A stretch of 64,000 nt of DNA from Paenibacillus xylanilyticus (GTDB lineage Bacteria > Bacillota > Bacilli > Paenibacillales > Paenibacillaceae): positions 2,243,001 through 2,307,000 of the forward strand of contig NZ_CP044310.1 in NCBI RefSeq assembly GCF_009664365.1, written 5' to 3'. The notes below the pieces were generated by a model, which was given only the letters and a program-made list of their open reading frames with translations, had not been told where the DNA came from and searched no databases. The position numbers and the translations under genes are program-made. Positions 34,719 to 43,688 of the stretch are shown here, in pieces (position 1 is the first letter of the stretch; each line of letters starts with the position of its first letter).

Positions 34719-37298
34719 ATGATGAAGAAGATTGATTCAAGTCAGGATTTGTCAGGGCAATGGAAGATCCAGCATTTTGAGGTCGGGGAAAAACGGACGA
34801 TGGATATTGCGGCTGCGGCGCTGGATGACCGTTTCTGGATCGGGGCGGAAGTGCCAGGCGATGTTCATTCAGCTTTGGTGGCAAGGAGCATAATTGATCC
34901 GCCATACTACGGGCATAACGATGCCAAGAGCCGTTGGATCGAACAAAAGGAATGGTGGTATCGTACCAACTTTAACCTGGTGAAGGCGGAAGAGGATCAG
35001 GAACATTTCGAACTTGTCTTCGAAGGTTTGGATACGTTTGCAACGGTCTATGTGAACGGACATGAAGTGGGGAAAACAGCCAACATGCTCATGTCCCATA
35101 CCTTCAATGTAACGACACTGGTCCGCCATGGGTGGAATGCTATCGCCGTTCGATTCGATCCGCTTTCTCTGCACAACCGGGACAAAGAGACATTCGACTG
35201 GTCATCCTATACGAAGGAACGGCCTTGGCTGCGCAAGGCGGCGATGAATTTCGGCTGGGACTGGGGGCCACGCATGGTTACTGTTGGCATCTGGGGTGCA
35301 GTCCGGTTGGAGAGACGCAAAGTGGCGAAGCTGGAGAGTGTGTTTGCCCGGACCAAGTCCGTCAGCCAAGAACAGGCAGTTATCGACGTTACGGCAAAAG
35401 TGAAATCGGTGATGTCCTTCCGAAGCAGACAGCAACTGAAGCGCGCTGTGGTCACGACATGCGAGGTCCGATTGTTGGATGCGGGCGGTGAGGAAGTGAA
35501 TCAAACTGATGCGCTGACTGTACAAGGCGGACAGGTGGATACAACACTGGTTGTGCCAGCACCGCGATTGTGGTGGACGCATGATCTGGGTGAACCTTAT
35601 TTATATACGCTGGAGGTTACCCTATACGCCGATGGCATTGAAGTGGACCGTTATAGCGAGCCCTATGGGATACGAACCATTGAACTTGCCCTCCACAATG
35701 AACTGGGAGAAGACGCATTTGCTTTTATATTGAATGGAATCAAAATGTATGCCAAGGGGGCAAACTGGATACCCTCGGATCATCTTATCGGAGCCATTCC
35801 CGCCTCCAGATATCGGGAGCTCATTGAGCTGACCGTCGAAGGGAACATGAATATGCTGCGGGTGTGGGCAGGTGGCATCTATGAGAAGGATGTCTTTTAC
35901 GATGAATGCGATCGGCAAGGGGTATTAGTGTGGCAGGATTTTGCCTTTGCCAATGCATTATTTCCTGACTTCAATCAAGATTTTATGGAAAATGTCAGAT
36001 GTGAAGTTGAAAATAATGTGATCAGGCTGCGAAACCGGGCATCACTTGCCCTCTGGTGCGGTAATAACGAGATTGACTGGCTTTACGATATGAAGTCTGC
36101 CAGCGGAGATATCACCAGTCCGTTCTATGGGGAGCTGATCTATCATGAGCTGATTCCTGAGGCTCTGGAACGTCTGGATCCGTCCCGTCCGTATTGGCCA
36201 TCTTCACCATTTGGAGACAAGGACGGCAATGATGCCAATGATCCGGATGTTGGTGACCGTCACAACTGGCAGGTATGGCATGGTTCCGTTTATCCAAGAA
36301 AGCACGGTGAGCCACCGCTGCTTGACTACAGCATTGAGGGCGTAACATTCAAAAATTATAAAAAGGACGATGCCTTGTTCAGCAGTGAATTCGGCATGCA
36401 TGCTTCGGCTAACCGTTATACGCTTGAGAAAAATATGCCTGAAGGGCAGTTCTACTGGGGAAGTCCGGAGATGGCCTATCGCAACAAGGATACCAATCAC
36501 CAAAAGGGCATTCTTCTGATGGAAGGCTACACTGGAATTCCACAAACGATTGAAGAATATATGAACTACTCGATGCTGACTCAAGCGGAAGGCTTACGGT
36601 ATGGAATTGAACATTTCCGGCGGATCAATCATCGGAATAGTGGCGCGCTTGTATGGCAGCTGAACGACAGCTGGCCGGGAACGAGCTGGTCCATGATTGA
36701 TTATGAGCTGCTGCCCAAAGCATCCTTTTATTATGGGAAGACCTTCTTCCATCCGGTTCTACTGTCTCTTGAGCATGAACCAGGCGATCCGCTTGCACTA
36801 TGGGTCGTGAACGATAAACTTGAGGGGTTACAGGGCCATCTTCGAATTAATGTATATCAGCTAAATGGGGAGAAAGTTTACTCGGATACACTGCAGGTGG
36901 AGGTTGAAGCCCAATCCTCTTCCAAGGTTGGAGTATTAAGTGAAGCAGCGGTGCTGCAGGGCAGACGTGCCGAAGAAGTCATGATTGAACTTGTATCGGA
37001 AGGATTTGCTGCCCCGGTTAACCGATATTTCCTGCGTGATCCGAAGGACATCGCGCTGCCGTTGTCTCAGCTGAGTGTGCATGTGAATGAGGAGGAGCAA
37101 TCTGTTACCGTTACAGCCAGCGGTGCCATCGCAAGAATGGTTAAACTGGAGCTTCCGCTGGGACGTGTGCGGTTCAGTGACAACTATTTCGACCTGCTTC
37201 CAGGAGAGAGCCGAACGGTGTATTTGCGCCATCCAGAGATGGAGTCGCTGCCCCTGAATGAGCTTCGTGTAAGTGCAATGAACGGTCGCGAAATATAA
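34719..37298 (+). CDS. GH2 beta-mannosidase
   Basis: Exo-acting retaining beta-mannosidase, 859 residues, normal for the family. The N-terminal jelly roll (WWYRTNF, FEGLDTFATVYVNGHEVG) is followed by the Ig-like domain and the TIM barrel with KGANWIPSDHL, MLRVWAGGIYE, WQDFAFANALFP and WCGNNEIDW (acid/base E451), nucleophile E557 in SSEFGMHA and WQLNDSWPGTSWS. The FxxANALFP and CGNNE context distinguishes beta-mannosidases from GH2 beta-galactosidases. There is no signal peptide, so it is cytoplasmic and acts on imported mannosides. GGGGAG lies 8 nt before the ATG at 34719; upstream in-frame ATGs have no site. Last gene of the beta-mannoside module. Confidence 0.92.
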   Translation: MMKKIDSSQDLSGQWKIQHFEVGEKRTMDIAAAALDDRFWIGAEVPGDVHSALVARSIIDPPYYGHNDAKSRWIEQKEWWYRTNFNLVKAEEDQEHFELVFEGLDTFATVYVNGHEVGKTANMLMSHTFNVTTLVRHGWNAIAVRFDPLSLHNRDKETFDWSSYTKERPWLRKAAMNFGWDWGPRMVTVGIWGAVRLERRKVAKLESVFARTKSVSQEQAVIDVTAKVKSVMSFRSRQQLKRAVVTTCEVRLLDAGGEEVNQTDALTVQGGQVDTTLVVPAPRLWWTHDLGEPYLYTLEVTLYADGIEVDRYSEPYGIRTIELALHNELGEDAFAFILNGIKMYAKGANWIPSDHLIGAIPASRYRELIELTVEGNMNMLRVWAGGIYEKDVFYDECDRQGVLVWQDFAFANALFPDFNQDFMENVRCEVENNVIRLRNRASLALWCGNNEIDWLYDMKSASGDITSPFYGELIYHELIPEALERLDPSRPYWPSSPFGDKDGNDANDPDVGDRHNWQVWHGSVYPRKHGEPPLLDYSIEGVTFKNYKKDDALFSSEFGMHASANRYTLEKNMPEGQFYWGSPEMAYRNKDTNHQKGILLMEGYTGIPQTIEEYMNYSMLTQAEGLRYGIEHFRRINHRNSGALVWQLNDSWPGTSWSMIDYELLPKASFYYGKTFFHPVLLSLEHEPGDPLALWVVNDKLEGLQGHLRINVYQLNGEKVYSDTLQVEVEAQSSSKVGVLSEAAVLQGRRAEEVMIELVSEGFAAPVNRYFLRDPKDIALPLSQLSVHVNEEEQSVTVTASGAIARMVKLELPLGRVRFSDNYFDLLPGESRTVYLRHPEMESLPLNELRVSAMNGREI

Positions 37299-37313
37299 CT
37301 GCAAAATGAAGCA

Positions 37314-37360
37314 AAACATGCCGATGGGCTCTGAACAGAAGCCACCCGGCATGTTTGATT
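37314..37360. terminator. Intrinsic terminator, probably bidirectional
   Basis: AAACATGCCG (37314-37323) pairs perfectly with CGGCATGTTT (37347-37356), with an inner GGGCT/AGCC pairing. It lies between the beta-mannosidase and the convergent monooxygenase gene. Confidence 0.65.
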
Positions 37361-37371
37361 TGAATTAAATG

Positions 37372-38505
37372 CTATCGATTATATGAATGGTTGCTAGCGA
37401 GGGATTCGTAACGCTGTTGAAAGGAGGACTCCATCTCCACCTGACGAGCAAGCTGTTGTTTCACTTTGCTGCTGCGGATCACCTGAAGCTGCTTCAATAG
37501 TTTCATCGGTTGAAATTGATCAGAGGCCATCCGAATGATGATCTCGGCAAGTGCATCGGCATCTTCCAGGGCTGCATTGAGCCCAAAGGCTCCTGTAGGC
37601 GTCATGGTATGAGCCGCATCGCCGAGCAGAACCACATTATCTTGAGTCCATGACTCGCTGTAACTGCTCTCTACGGATAACAGTACAAAATCGCTCCAGG
37701 TCTGAATATGTGCAGCTACCGATTCCGCGAGACACGGGAAGGCTTGCACGAGTTTCTCCACAAAAGGGGCAAAGGGCTGCTCACGCAGCTTGGAGAAGGA
37801 ACCCTGCGGGATATTCCAGCCAATCTGTACATATCCGCCGTATTGGGAGAACAGCGCCAGCTGCTGACCGTTCATGCTCGCCATACGAACGGCTGGTTCC
37901 CAGCCTGCAGGCGCGGGAATTCGGGCCCATAACAGATCGTACCCATGCTTGCGTATATCCGGGGTGAGGCCAGCGTATTTTCGTACAGCAGAATATCTCC
38001 CGTCCGCTCCGACAATAATGGCTGCTTCTATAGAAGCAGGAACACCATTTTGCCGAACATTGATGCCTACTGTGTTTCCTGTCTTATCTCTAAGCAGTCC
38101 GGTCATCACCGTATTAAATAATACCTTCTCGTGATTGTGCGGCAGGGCCTGTGATTGTGAAACAATATAATCCAGCAGGTGATCCTGTGGTACGTGGATG
38201 CCCACATGCGATTCTCCTTCACCAGGGTACACCGTGTGGATAATCTGTCCGTTCTTCCAGTATTGAATCTGCTCCAAAGGCATGGCTCCAAGCTGTGCTA
38301 CACCCGAATAGAGTCCATGCTTGGTCAGTACAGCTTCACCGTCCTGGTTAAGCAGTTCACCGCGAAATGATTTGTGCAGATGAGGCTGACGCTCAATTAG
38401 TGCTGTTGATATTCCTTGGCGGTTCAACAAGTAAGACAGGAGGGCCCCGCCTGGTCCGGCTCCAACAATACAAACATCTACTTGTAATGGATTATTGTCA
38501 TTCAT
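37372..38505 (-). CDS. FAD-dependent monooxygenase
   Basis: Flavoprotein of the p-hydroxybenzoate hydroxylase/UbiH superfamily, 377 residues. The Rossmann motif VGAGPGGALLSYLLNRQG (about 14-31) binds ADP of FAD, ADGR (about 167-170) is the DG motif, and GDAAHTMTPTGAFGLNAALEDA (about 295-316) is the second FAD motif. It probably hydroxylates an aromatic or similar small molecule with NAD(P)H and oxygen; the substrate is unknown. AAGGGA lies 9 nt before the ATG. Upstream, three phased repeats suggest a specific regulator. Confidence 0.85.
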   Translation of the reverse strand: MNDNNPLQVDVCIVGAGPGGALLSYLLNRQGISTALIERQPHLHKSFRGELLNQDGEAVLTKHGLYSGVAQLGAMPLEQIQYWKNGQIIHTVYPGEGESHVGIHVPQDHLLDYIVSQSQALPHNHEKVLFNTVMTGLLRDKTGNTVGINVRQNGVPASIEAAIIVGADGRYSAVRKYAGLTPDIRKHGYDLLWARIPAPAGWEPAVRMASMNGQQLALFSQYGGYVQIGWNIPQGSFSKLREQPFAPFVEKLVQAFPCLAESVAAHIQTWSDFVLLSVESSYSESWTQDNVVLLGDAAHTMTPTGAFGLNAALEDADALAEIIIRMASDQFQPMKLLKQLQVIRSSKVKQQLARQVEMESSFQQRYESLASNHSYNR

Positions 38506-38567
38506 ATATAAAATTCCCTTGCTATGTTATTATATTACTTTCTGATAACAAATTTATAAAAATTATT

Positions 38568-38595
38568 AAGTAACTAAAAGTAACTTTAAGATACT
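38568..38595. repeat. Three direct repeats with 10-bp period upstream of monooxygenase
   Basis: AAGTAACT at 38568 and 38578 and AAGATACT at 38588, exactly 10 bp apart, so on one face of the helix. They lie 63-90 nt before the monooxygenase start (minus strand), in AT-rich DNA, where an activator or repressor would bind. Confidence 0.5.
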
Positions 38596-38659
38596 AGTTA
38601 TTATAAACAAACACGCTTCAATTTTGCAATAGGCAGTTGTGACTTTGCTTCGAAGTGGA

Positions 38660-38708
38660 CTCAAGCCTGCGCTGTTTTCTCGCTTCTTGAAGGGAGGGCA
38701 GGCTTGAG
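38660..38708. repeat. 11-bp inverted repeat with 27-nt loop
   Basis: CTCAAGCCTGC (38660-38670) and GCAGGCTTGAG (38698-38708) are perfect complements. No T run follows on either strand. It lies 40 nt past the end of the flavodoxin-like gene and could be its 3' stabilising hairpin or a factor-dependent terminator. Confidence 0.45.
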
Positions 38709-38748
38709 AAATAGAAGGAAATATACATCCGCCCGAATGAAACACGGT

Positions 38749-39273
38749 CTAGGTGATTAGACGATTGGTGATTCGGGCGACACGTTCTCCAAGGGCTTTG
38801 CCAAGAGCAATTCCTTGATCGCTTAACAGAACGTCACTATCCACTGGGCAGGTAACTCCAACGCCATAATAAGAGCCATATAAGGCGTTGTCAGCAAAGT
38901 TTCCTGGCAGACCGGTTATAATCATTCCCTGATGCAGCATCGGGGTCAGCAGATGAAGTAATGCTGATTCGAGCCCTCCGTGTTCTGTGGCAATCGTACA
39001 GAATACAGCACCTACTTTATCCACGAGTTTCCCTTGAGCCCATAGGTAACCCAGCTTGTCGATCCATTTTTTCAGACCGGAGCTGATGGAACCGAAATGA
39101 CCTGGACATCCCCAGATAATGGCATCCATTTCCACCAGTTTGTATACATCTGCTTCTTCGGTGGAGTGCAGATGAACGGTGGCGCCGTGCACACTGGCTG
39201 CCCCGGCTGCAATCGCCTCAGCCAGCGCCTGTGTATGACCGCCCTCACTATCGAAAACAATATAAATATTCAA
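38749..39273 (-). CDS. Flavodoxin-fold protein (WrbA/NADPH-FMN reductase-like)
   Basis: Predicted FMN-binding protein, 174 residues. It opens [23 protein letters not shown], the phosphate-binding loop of flavodoxins with Ser-Glu-Gly-Gly-His-Thr, and has [21 protein letters not shown] and [13 protein letters not shown] for the isoalloxazine-contact loops. It may act as a quinone or nitro reductase. The TTG at 39273 is taken as start because GAGGAGG lies 9 nt upstream; an out-of-frame ATG only 2 nt after that site ends after ten codons. It is divergent from a MarR regulator, which probably controls it. Confidence 0.82.
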   Translation of the reverse strand: MNIYIVFDSEGGHTQALAEAIAAGAASVHGATVHLHSTEEADVYKLVEMDAIIWGCPGHFGSISSGLKKWIDKLGYLWAQGKLVDKVGAVFCTIATEHGGLESALLHLLTPMLHQGMIITGLPGNFADNALYGSYYGVGVTCPVDSDVLLSDQGIALGKALGERVARITNRLIT

Positions 39274-39414
39274 GCTTCATGACCTCCTCAAAATGCATCA
39301 TTTATCATGCTATGAGGTAGCTTGTCACATGTATCGCAAAAATAAGCATGAACTTTACAAACTACAAAGGATTCATGGAACAATCGGATTTTCACAAACA
39401 AAAAAGTACAAATA

Positions 39415-39423
39415 TGTTACAAT
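39415..39423 (+). promoter_or_regulatory. Extended -10 promoter of MarR gene
   Basis: TGTTACAAT is an extended -10 (TGn-TACAAT). A TTCACA lies 21 nt upstream, too far for a normal -35. Confidence 0.4.
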
Positions 39424-39460
39424 GTTAGGAAGGTTATGATGAAAGGCAGGAGGAACGTTT

Positions 39461-39943
39461 ATGAGCCTGGATACGGAGCAAAACTCTCAATTGGCAAACA
39501 TTGATCAATTGTTGGAGGCCTTCTTCAGATATAAAAATAAGGTATTGGACCAGCAGCAGAAAACAGAAACAAACTGCAAACTGAATCCGACTAAGAGTCA
39601 TATATTGGGCATGCTTTTAAGGGAACAGCGCTGTATGGCTGTCGATGTGGCAAGGCAGCTCAGCTTATCATCCGGCGCTACGACCATTGTATTGAATCAG
39701 CTGGAGAGTGAAGGGTTGATTCAGCGGGTACGCAGTGAAGAGGATCGAAGAATCGTGTGGTTATCCCTGACGGAAGATGGAGAGCAGCTGGCCAAATCCC
39801 TGACTGCAAACCGTGGACGTATGACATGGGAACTGTTACAAGCGCTTACGGAAGAAGAACAGCAGCAGATGATAGGCATGCTTAAGAAAATTGAACTGAA
39901 GCTGCTCGAAAAAATGAAGATTCTGGAGCAAACTCATCGTTAA
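39461..39943 (+). CDS. MarR family transcriptional regulator
   Basis: Winged-helix regulator of 160 residues. The recognition region is MAVDVARQLSLSSGATTIVLNQLESEGLIQRVRSEEDRRIVWLSLTEDG (about 59-107), with the DxRxxxLxLT wing typical of MarR proteins, and dimerisation helices at both ends. AGGAGG lies 7 nt before the ATG. It is divergent from the flavodoxin-like gene, the common setting for MarR control of redox or drug-detoxification functions; C31 region or ligand sensing cannot be judged. Confidence 0.9.
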   Translation: MSLDTEQNSQLANIDQLLEAFFRYKNKVLDQQQKTETNCKLNPTKSHILGMLLREQRCMAVDVARQLSLSSGATTIVLNQLESEGLIQRVRSEEDRRIVWLSLTEDGEQLAKSLTANRGRMTWELLQALTEEEQQQMIGMLKKIELKLLEKMKILEQTHR

Positions 39944-39955
39944 AATGGCACTGAA

Positions 39956-40013
39956 GCGTCAGTCTTCAAGGTTCGCCCCGGGTTGGGACGAATGTTGAAG
40001 GCTGACGTTTTTT
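39956..40013 (+). terminator. Intrinsic terminator of MarR gene
   Basis: GCGTCAGTCTTCAA (39956-39969) pairs with TTGAAGGCTGACGT (39995-40008) with wobble pairs, followed by TTTTT. Confidence 0.78.
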
Positions 40014-40031
40014 CATGTTTTAAGCTGACTA

Positions 40032-40331
40032 TTACAGATGGAATCGTTCAATGTGGTCCATTAGGCCAATCTCCATCAGAATTTCTTTTTGCTTCTGTCC
40101 AAGCAGGTCAAAATGCGGAAAAGGCTGACGTCGATGAATATAGCGCGGATCAAGACCATGTTCCAGACACCATTGTTCAAGGCGTTCCAGATTCGAGCAG
40201 CCTACTTTGGTTACGCTTGTAATGCCCGGGAAACGTGGGTCTATCCAAAAATGAGTAAGATAAGCAAGCTCGCCCCGTGATACACGGTCTTTCCATTCTG
40301 ACAGCTCCTGCCGATTAATTCCAAATGCCAT
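40032..40331 (-). CDS. Conserved small protein, YneQ-like
   Basis: 99 residues beginning MAFGINRQELSEWKDRVSRGELAYLTHFWIDPRFPGITSVTKVGC and ending HFDLLGQKQKEILMEIG. From memory this resembles Bacillus YneQ, whose function is unknown. No signal peptide or membrane segment; several conserved Trp, His and Cys residues. The start at 40331 is preferred since AAAGGAA lies about 10 nt upstream and the family opens with MAFG; the frame runs 17 codons further. Confidence 0.65.
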   Translation of the reverse strand: MAFGINRQELSEWKDRVSRGELAYLTHFWIDPRFPGITSVTKVGCSNLERLEQWCLEHGLDPRYIHRRQPFPHFDLLGQKQKEILMEIGLMDHIERFHL

Positions 40332-40483
40332 AGATATTAAGTTCCTTTCCAAACGGGTATTGTCCTGAGCATATTGTAACATCTTATAAACAAATCCAAA
40401 CTGAATTATTACTCTGAGCTACTTGTCTTCACTATCGGGGTAATGGATATGACAACATTTTTATAACAAAAACGGATATATGT

Positions 40484-40489
40484 TAAAAT
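40484..40489 (+). promoter_or_regulatory. -10 element of antiporter gene
   Basis: TAAAAT preceded by TGT, an extended -10, with TTATAA 17 nt upstream as weak -35. Confidence 0.4.
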
Positions 40490-40541
40490 AAGACTACTCC
40501 AATTGGATTTATTACTTCATTTAGAGAAAGGGATTACCATC

Positions 40542-42566
40542 ATGGAATTGTTTATTGCGGTACTTGTATTGCTGGTACTCATCGGTTTATCAAACATCCT
40601 GAACCGGTTTGTACCTTTCATCCCGGTTCCGCTCATTCAGATTGTCCTCGGGGTAGCCATTGCGCTTCTTCCTGCAGGGGTACATCTGCCATTGAATCCG
40701 GAACTGTTTTTTGTGCTCTTTATCGCGCCATTGTTATACAACGATGGCAAACGAACACCAAGGCATGAACTGTGGAATTTAAGGGCTCCCATTCTGCTGC
40801 TGGCACTCGGTTTGGTTTTTGTTACCGTCGTTGTGGCTGGCTATGCCATACACTGGCTGATTCCCACTATTCCACTGCCTGCCGCTTTTGCTCTTGCGGC
40901 CATTCTGTCCCCGACTGATGCGGTCGCCGTTGGCGCCATGGCAGGGCGTGTACATCTACCCAAAAGTATACATAGACTACTCGAAGGCGAAGCTTTGATG
41001 AATGATGCATCCGGCCTGGTTGCATTTAAATTTGCCATAGCAGCAACCGTTACAGGCGTTTTCTCATTGGCGGAGGCCTCATTCAGCTTTCTTATCATTG
41101 CCATTGGTGGTCTGCTGGTAGGTGCGCTATTATCCTTTCTGCTCATTCGGCTCGGTGTATGGATCCGGCGTTTGGGTATGGAGGACGTTACCGTGCATAT
41201 GCTGCTGCAGATCCTTACGCCATTCGTTATTTATCTGGTGAGTGAAGAAATTGGCGTCTCAGGCATTTTGGCCGTTGTGGCGGGAGGGATTATCCATGCC
41301 ATTGAACGTGACCGAACGGAATCGGTTCAGTTGAAGATGCAGGTGGTCTCTGCAAGCACATGGTCTGTTATTCTATTTATTTTAAATGGCTTGGTGTTTG
41401 TCATTCTGGGTGTCCAGATTCCGGATGTGCTGAATACAATCTTCAAGAATGTAACCTTTAACAATTTGCAAGTGCTGGGGTATGTCGGATTAATATCCGT
41501 GTTATTGTTACTGCTTCGTTTTGTCTGGATCTATTTGTTCTGGCAGGGGAATGAATGGTTCCGCAAGAAGTCCCCGATTGGAAAACCAAGGTTAAAAGAG
41601 ATGACCATCATCTCCCTGTCGGGTGTGAGAGGCGCGGTAACCCTCGCGGGTGCATTCTCCATCCCGTATGTGCTTCAGGACGGATCGCCTTTCCCGGAAC
41701 GGGATTTGATCATATTCCTGGCAGCCGGAGTTATTCTGTTTACGTTAATCGCAGCAAGCGTGTTTCTGCCCGTACTCGCCAAGAATGATGAAAAGGCTGC
41801 TGATGGCTCTCAGCAAACGACAGAACGAAAGGCACAGGACATCATGCTTAATGCGGCCATTCGGGCAGTCAAGTCCGAGATGACCGACGAGAACAAAGCC
41901 GCTGCACTTGCTGTAGTCTCTGATTTATCGAAATACATCAGGCAGGCTGCAGGACAGATGACGGCCGGCAAACGCAAGGACATCATGAAGCAGGAAACGG
42001 CCATTAACCTGATTGGCACGCGTGCGGAGCGCAAGGAAATTGAAAGTATGATGGATGAGAACGTCATTGCATCCGAAGCGGCGTTTAAATGTAACAGCTG
42101 GCTGGACCGTAAGGAAATGATGCTGGCTAACCGCACCAATACGCAAATGATGTTTTCCATTAGTGAGATCGGACGCGTGCTCGGTCATCTGTTTACGAAT
42201 CGCTCGGAGAAGCCCGAGCAGCCGTTCATGTTAGAAAATGCAGATCAGTTTCGTCAGGTTAAGCTTCGTACTTCGGAAGCGGCTATCAAAGCCATACGGG
42301 CACATATGAACGACGGCAACCGCCCTGTGGCTCTGTCCGTGATTGCCAAGTATGAGCGGGTGATCGCCAGACTCAGAAGCTGGAATCAGGGGAGAACCGA
42401 AGATCCGTTCAATCAGGAGAAGCTTGAGCTGCAAATGGTAGCCATTCAAGAGCAGCGTAACACGGTTCAACAGCTATATGAGAATGGTGAGATCAATCGA
42501 GACGTGGCTGCGAAGCTCCGCCGATTTATCAATGACGTTGAAGCGACCGTACTGAAAAATAGCTAA
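40542..42566 (+). CDS. CPA1-family Na+(K+)/H+ antiporter
   Basis: Cation/proton antiporter, 674 residues, close in size and plan to Bacillus NhaK (YvgP). The membrane domain of about 12 segments (1-415) contains the CPA1 core LSPTDAVAVGAM and GEALMNDASGLVAFKF, whose Asn-Asp pair binds cation or proton, and the arginine-bearing SLSGVRGAVTLAGAF. A hydrophilic C-terminal region (about 420-674), mostly helical, is probably a cytoplasmic regulatory domain. GAGAAAGGG precedes the ATG at 40542; a TTG 13 codons upstream is less likely. Confidence 0.88.
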   Translation: MELFIAVLVLLVLIGLSNILNRFVPFIPVPLIQIVLGVAIALLPAGVHLPLNPELFFVLFIAPLLYNDGKRTPRHELWNLRAPILLLALGLVFVTVVVAGYAIHWLIPTIPLPAAFALAAILSPTDAVAVGAMAGRVHLPKSIHRLLEGEALMNDASGLVAFKFAIAATVTGVFSLAEASFSFLIIAIGGLLVGALLSFLLIRLGVWIRRLGMEDVTVHMLLQILTPFVIYLVSEEIGVSGILAVVAGGIIHAIERDRTESVQLKMQVVSASTWSVILFILNGLVFVILGVQIPDVLNTIFKNVTFNNLQVLGYVGLISVLLLLLRFVWIYLFWQGNEWFRKKSPIGKPRLKEMTIISLSGVRGAVTLAGAFSIPYVLQDGSPFPERDLIIFLAAGVILFTLIAASVFLPVLAKNDEKAADGSQQTTERKAQDIMLNAAIRAVKSEMTDENKAAALAVVSDLSKYIRQAAGQMTAGKRKDIMKQETAINLIGTRAERKEIESMMDENVIASEAAFKCNSWLDRKEMMLANRTNTQMMFSISEIGRVLGHLFTNRSEKPEQPFMLENADQFRQVKLRTSEAAIKAIRAHMNDGNRPVALSVIAKYERVIARLRSWNQGRTEDPFNQEKLELQMVAIQEQRNTVQQLYENGEINRDVAAKLRRFINDVEATVLKNS

Positions 42567-42606
42567 CCCGATAAATCCGATATTTTAAATGCGAATACGA
42601 CTCTGA

Positions 42607-42612
42607 TATAAT
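42607..42612 (+). promoter_or_regulatory. -10 element of aldo/keto reductase gene
   Basis: TATAAT with upstream TGA (extended -10) and TTTAAA 17 nt before it. Confidence 0.45.
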
Positions 42613-42682
42613 GGGTTCATCGCAGGAAGAACTACTACGATAACCATGAAGCCAACGCTCAGGAAAAGGAGATGGATGAATT

Positions 42683-43621
42683 ATGACACAAAAGCAGACT
42701 CGCTTGGGGAAAACCGATTTGCTCGTTAACCCGATTGGACTCGGGGCAAACGCAGTAGGGGGACATAATATCTACCCGGATATGCTGAACGATGAAACAG
42801 GCAAGGAAGTGGTTCGTACAGCGCTGAAACAAGGGATTAACTTTGTGGATACAGCTTTCATCTATGGACCTGAACATTCAGAGCGTTTAATTGGAGAGGT
42901 ACTAAAGGAAACGGGGCAGCGTCAACAAACCATTATAGCCACCAAGGCAGCTCACAAATTCGTGGATGGCAGCGTGGTGATTGATAACTCTCCTGCTTTT
43001 CTGAAAGCTTCTGTGGATGAAGCCTTGAAACGCCTTCAGACGGATTACATCGACTTGTTTTACATCCATTTTCCGGACGAGCAGACACCGAAGGATGAGG
43101 CAGTAGGTGCATTAAAACAACTGAAAGACGATGGCAAAATCCGCGCGATCGGTGTATCCAACTTCGCCATCGAACAGCTGCGTGAAGCGAACCGGGATGG
43201 TTATGTGGATGTGCTGCAATCCGAATACAATCTGTTCAAACGAGAGGCTGAGAAAGAACTGCTTCCGTACACGGCAGAGCATGAAATTTCTTTTGTTCCA
43301 TACTTTCCGCTGGCAGCCGGGCTGCTGGGTGGTAAATATAATCGGGATACGACATTCCAGGATGGACGGGCCAAAAATCCGCTGTTCACGGGTGAGAACT
43401 TTATCCGCAATCTGGACAAAGTGGAACAGCTCCGCAGCATTGCTGAATCCAAAAATGCCGAGGTTGCACATCTCGTGCTGGCCTGGTACCTGACTCAGCC
43501 TTCGATTGATGCACTCATTCCAGGGGCAAAGAAACCGGAGCAGGTCATCAACAATCTGAAAACCTTGGATGTAACGTTGTCTGCCGAGGAGATCGCAGTC
43601 ATTGACCAGATTTTCCGTTAA
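42683..43621 (+). CDS. Aldo/keto reductase
   Basis: NADPH-dependent oxidoreductase with an (alpha/beta)8 barrel, 312 residues. The catalytic tetrad is visible: D56 and Y61 in VDTAFIYG, K88 in ATKAAH and H129 in [17 protein letters not shown] and the late [11 protein letters not shown] form the cofactor pocket. The substrate is unknown, probably an aldehyde. AAAAGGAG lies upstream of the ATG. A GC hairpin (43631-43646) without T run follows, so the deacetylase gene 67 nt downstream may be cotranscribed. Confidence 0.9.
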   Translation: MTQKQTRLGKTDLLVNPIGLGANAVGGHNIYPDMLNDETGKEVVRTALKQGINFVDTAFIYGPEHSERLIGEVLKETGQRQQTIIATKAAHKFVDGSVVIDNSPAFLKASVDEALKRLQTDYIDLFYIHFPDEQTPKDEAVGALKQLKDDGKIRAIGVSNFAIEQLREANRDGYVDVLQSEYNLFKREAEKELLPYTAEHEISFVPYFPLAAGLLGGKYNRDTTFQDGRAKNPLFTGENFIRNLDKVEQLRSIAESKNAEVAHLVLAWYLTQPSIDALIPGAKKPEQVINNLKTLDVTLSAEEIAVIDQIFR

Positions 43622-43630
43622 ATAGTTCCG

Positions 43631-43646
43631 GCATTTCGGGAAATGC
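43631..43646 (+). other. Hairpin GCATTTC/GAAATGC between reductase and deacetylase genes
   Basis: Perfect 7-bp arms with a GG turn but no T run afterwards, so not a normal terminator; possibly an mRNA stabiliser. Confidence 0.3.
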
Positions 43647-43688
43647 TAACAGGGAGTTTACGTTTGACGATAAAGAGAGGACTTAAAC

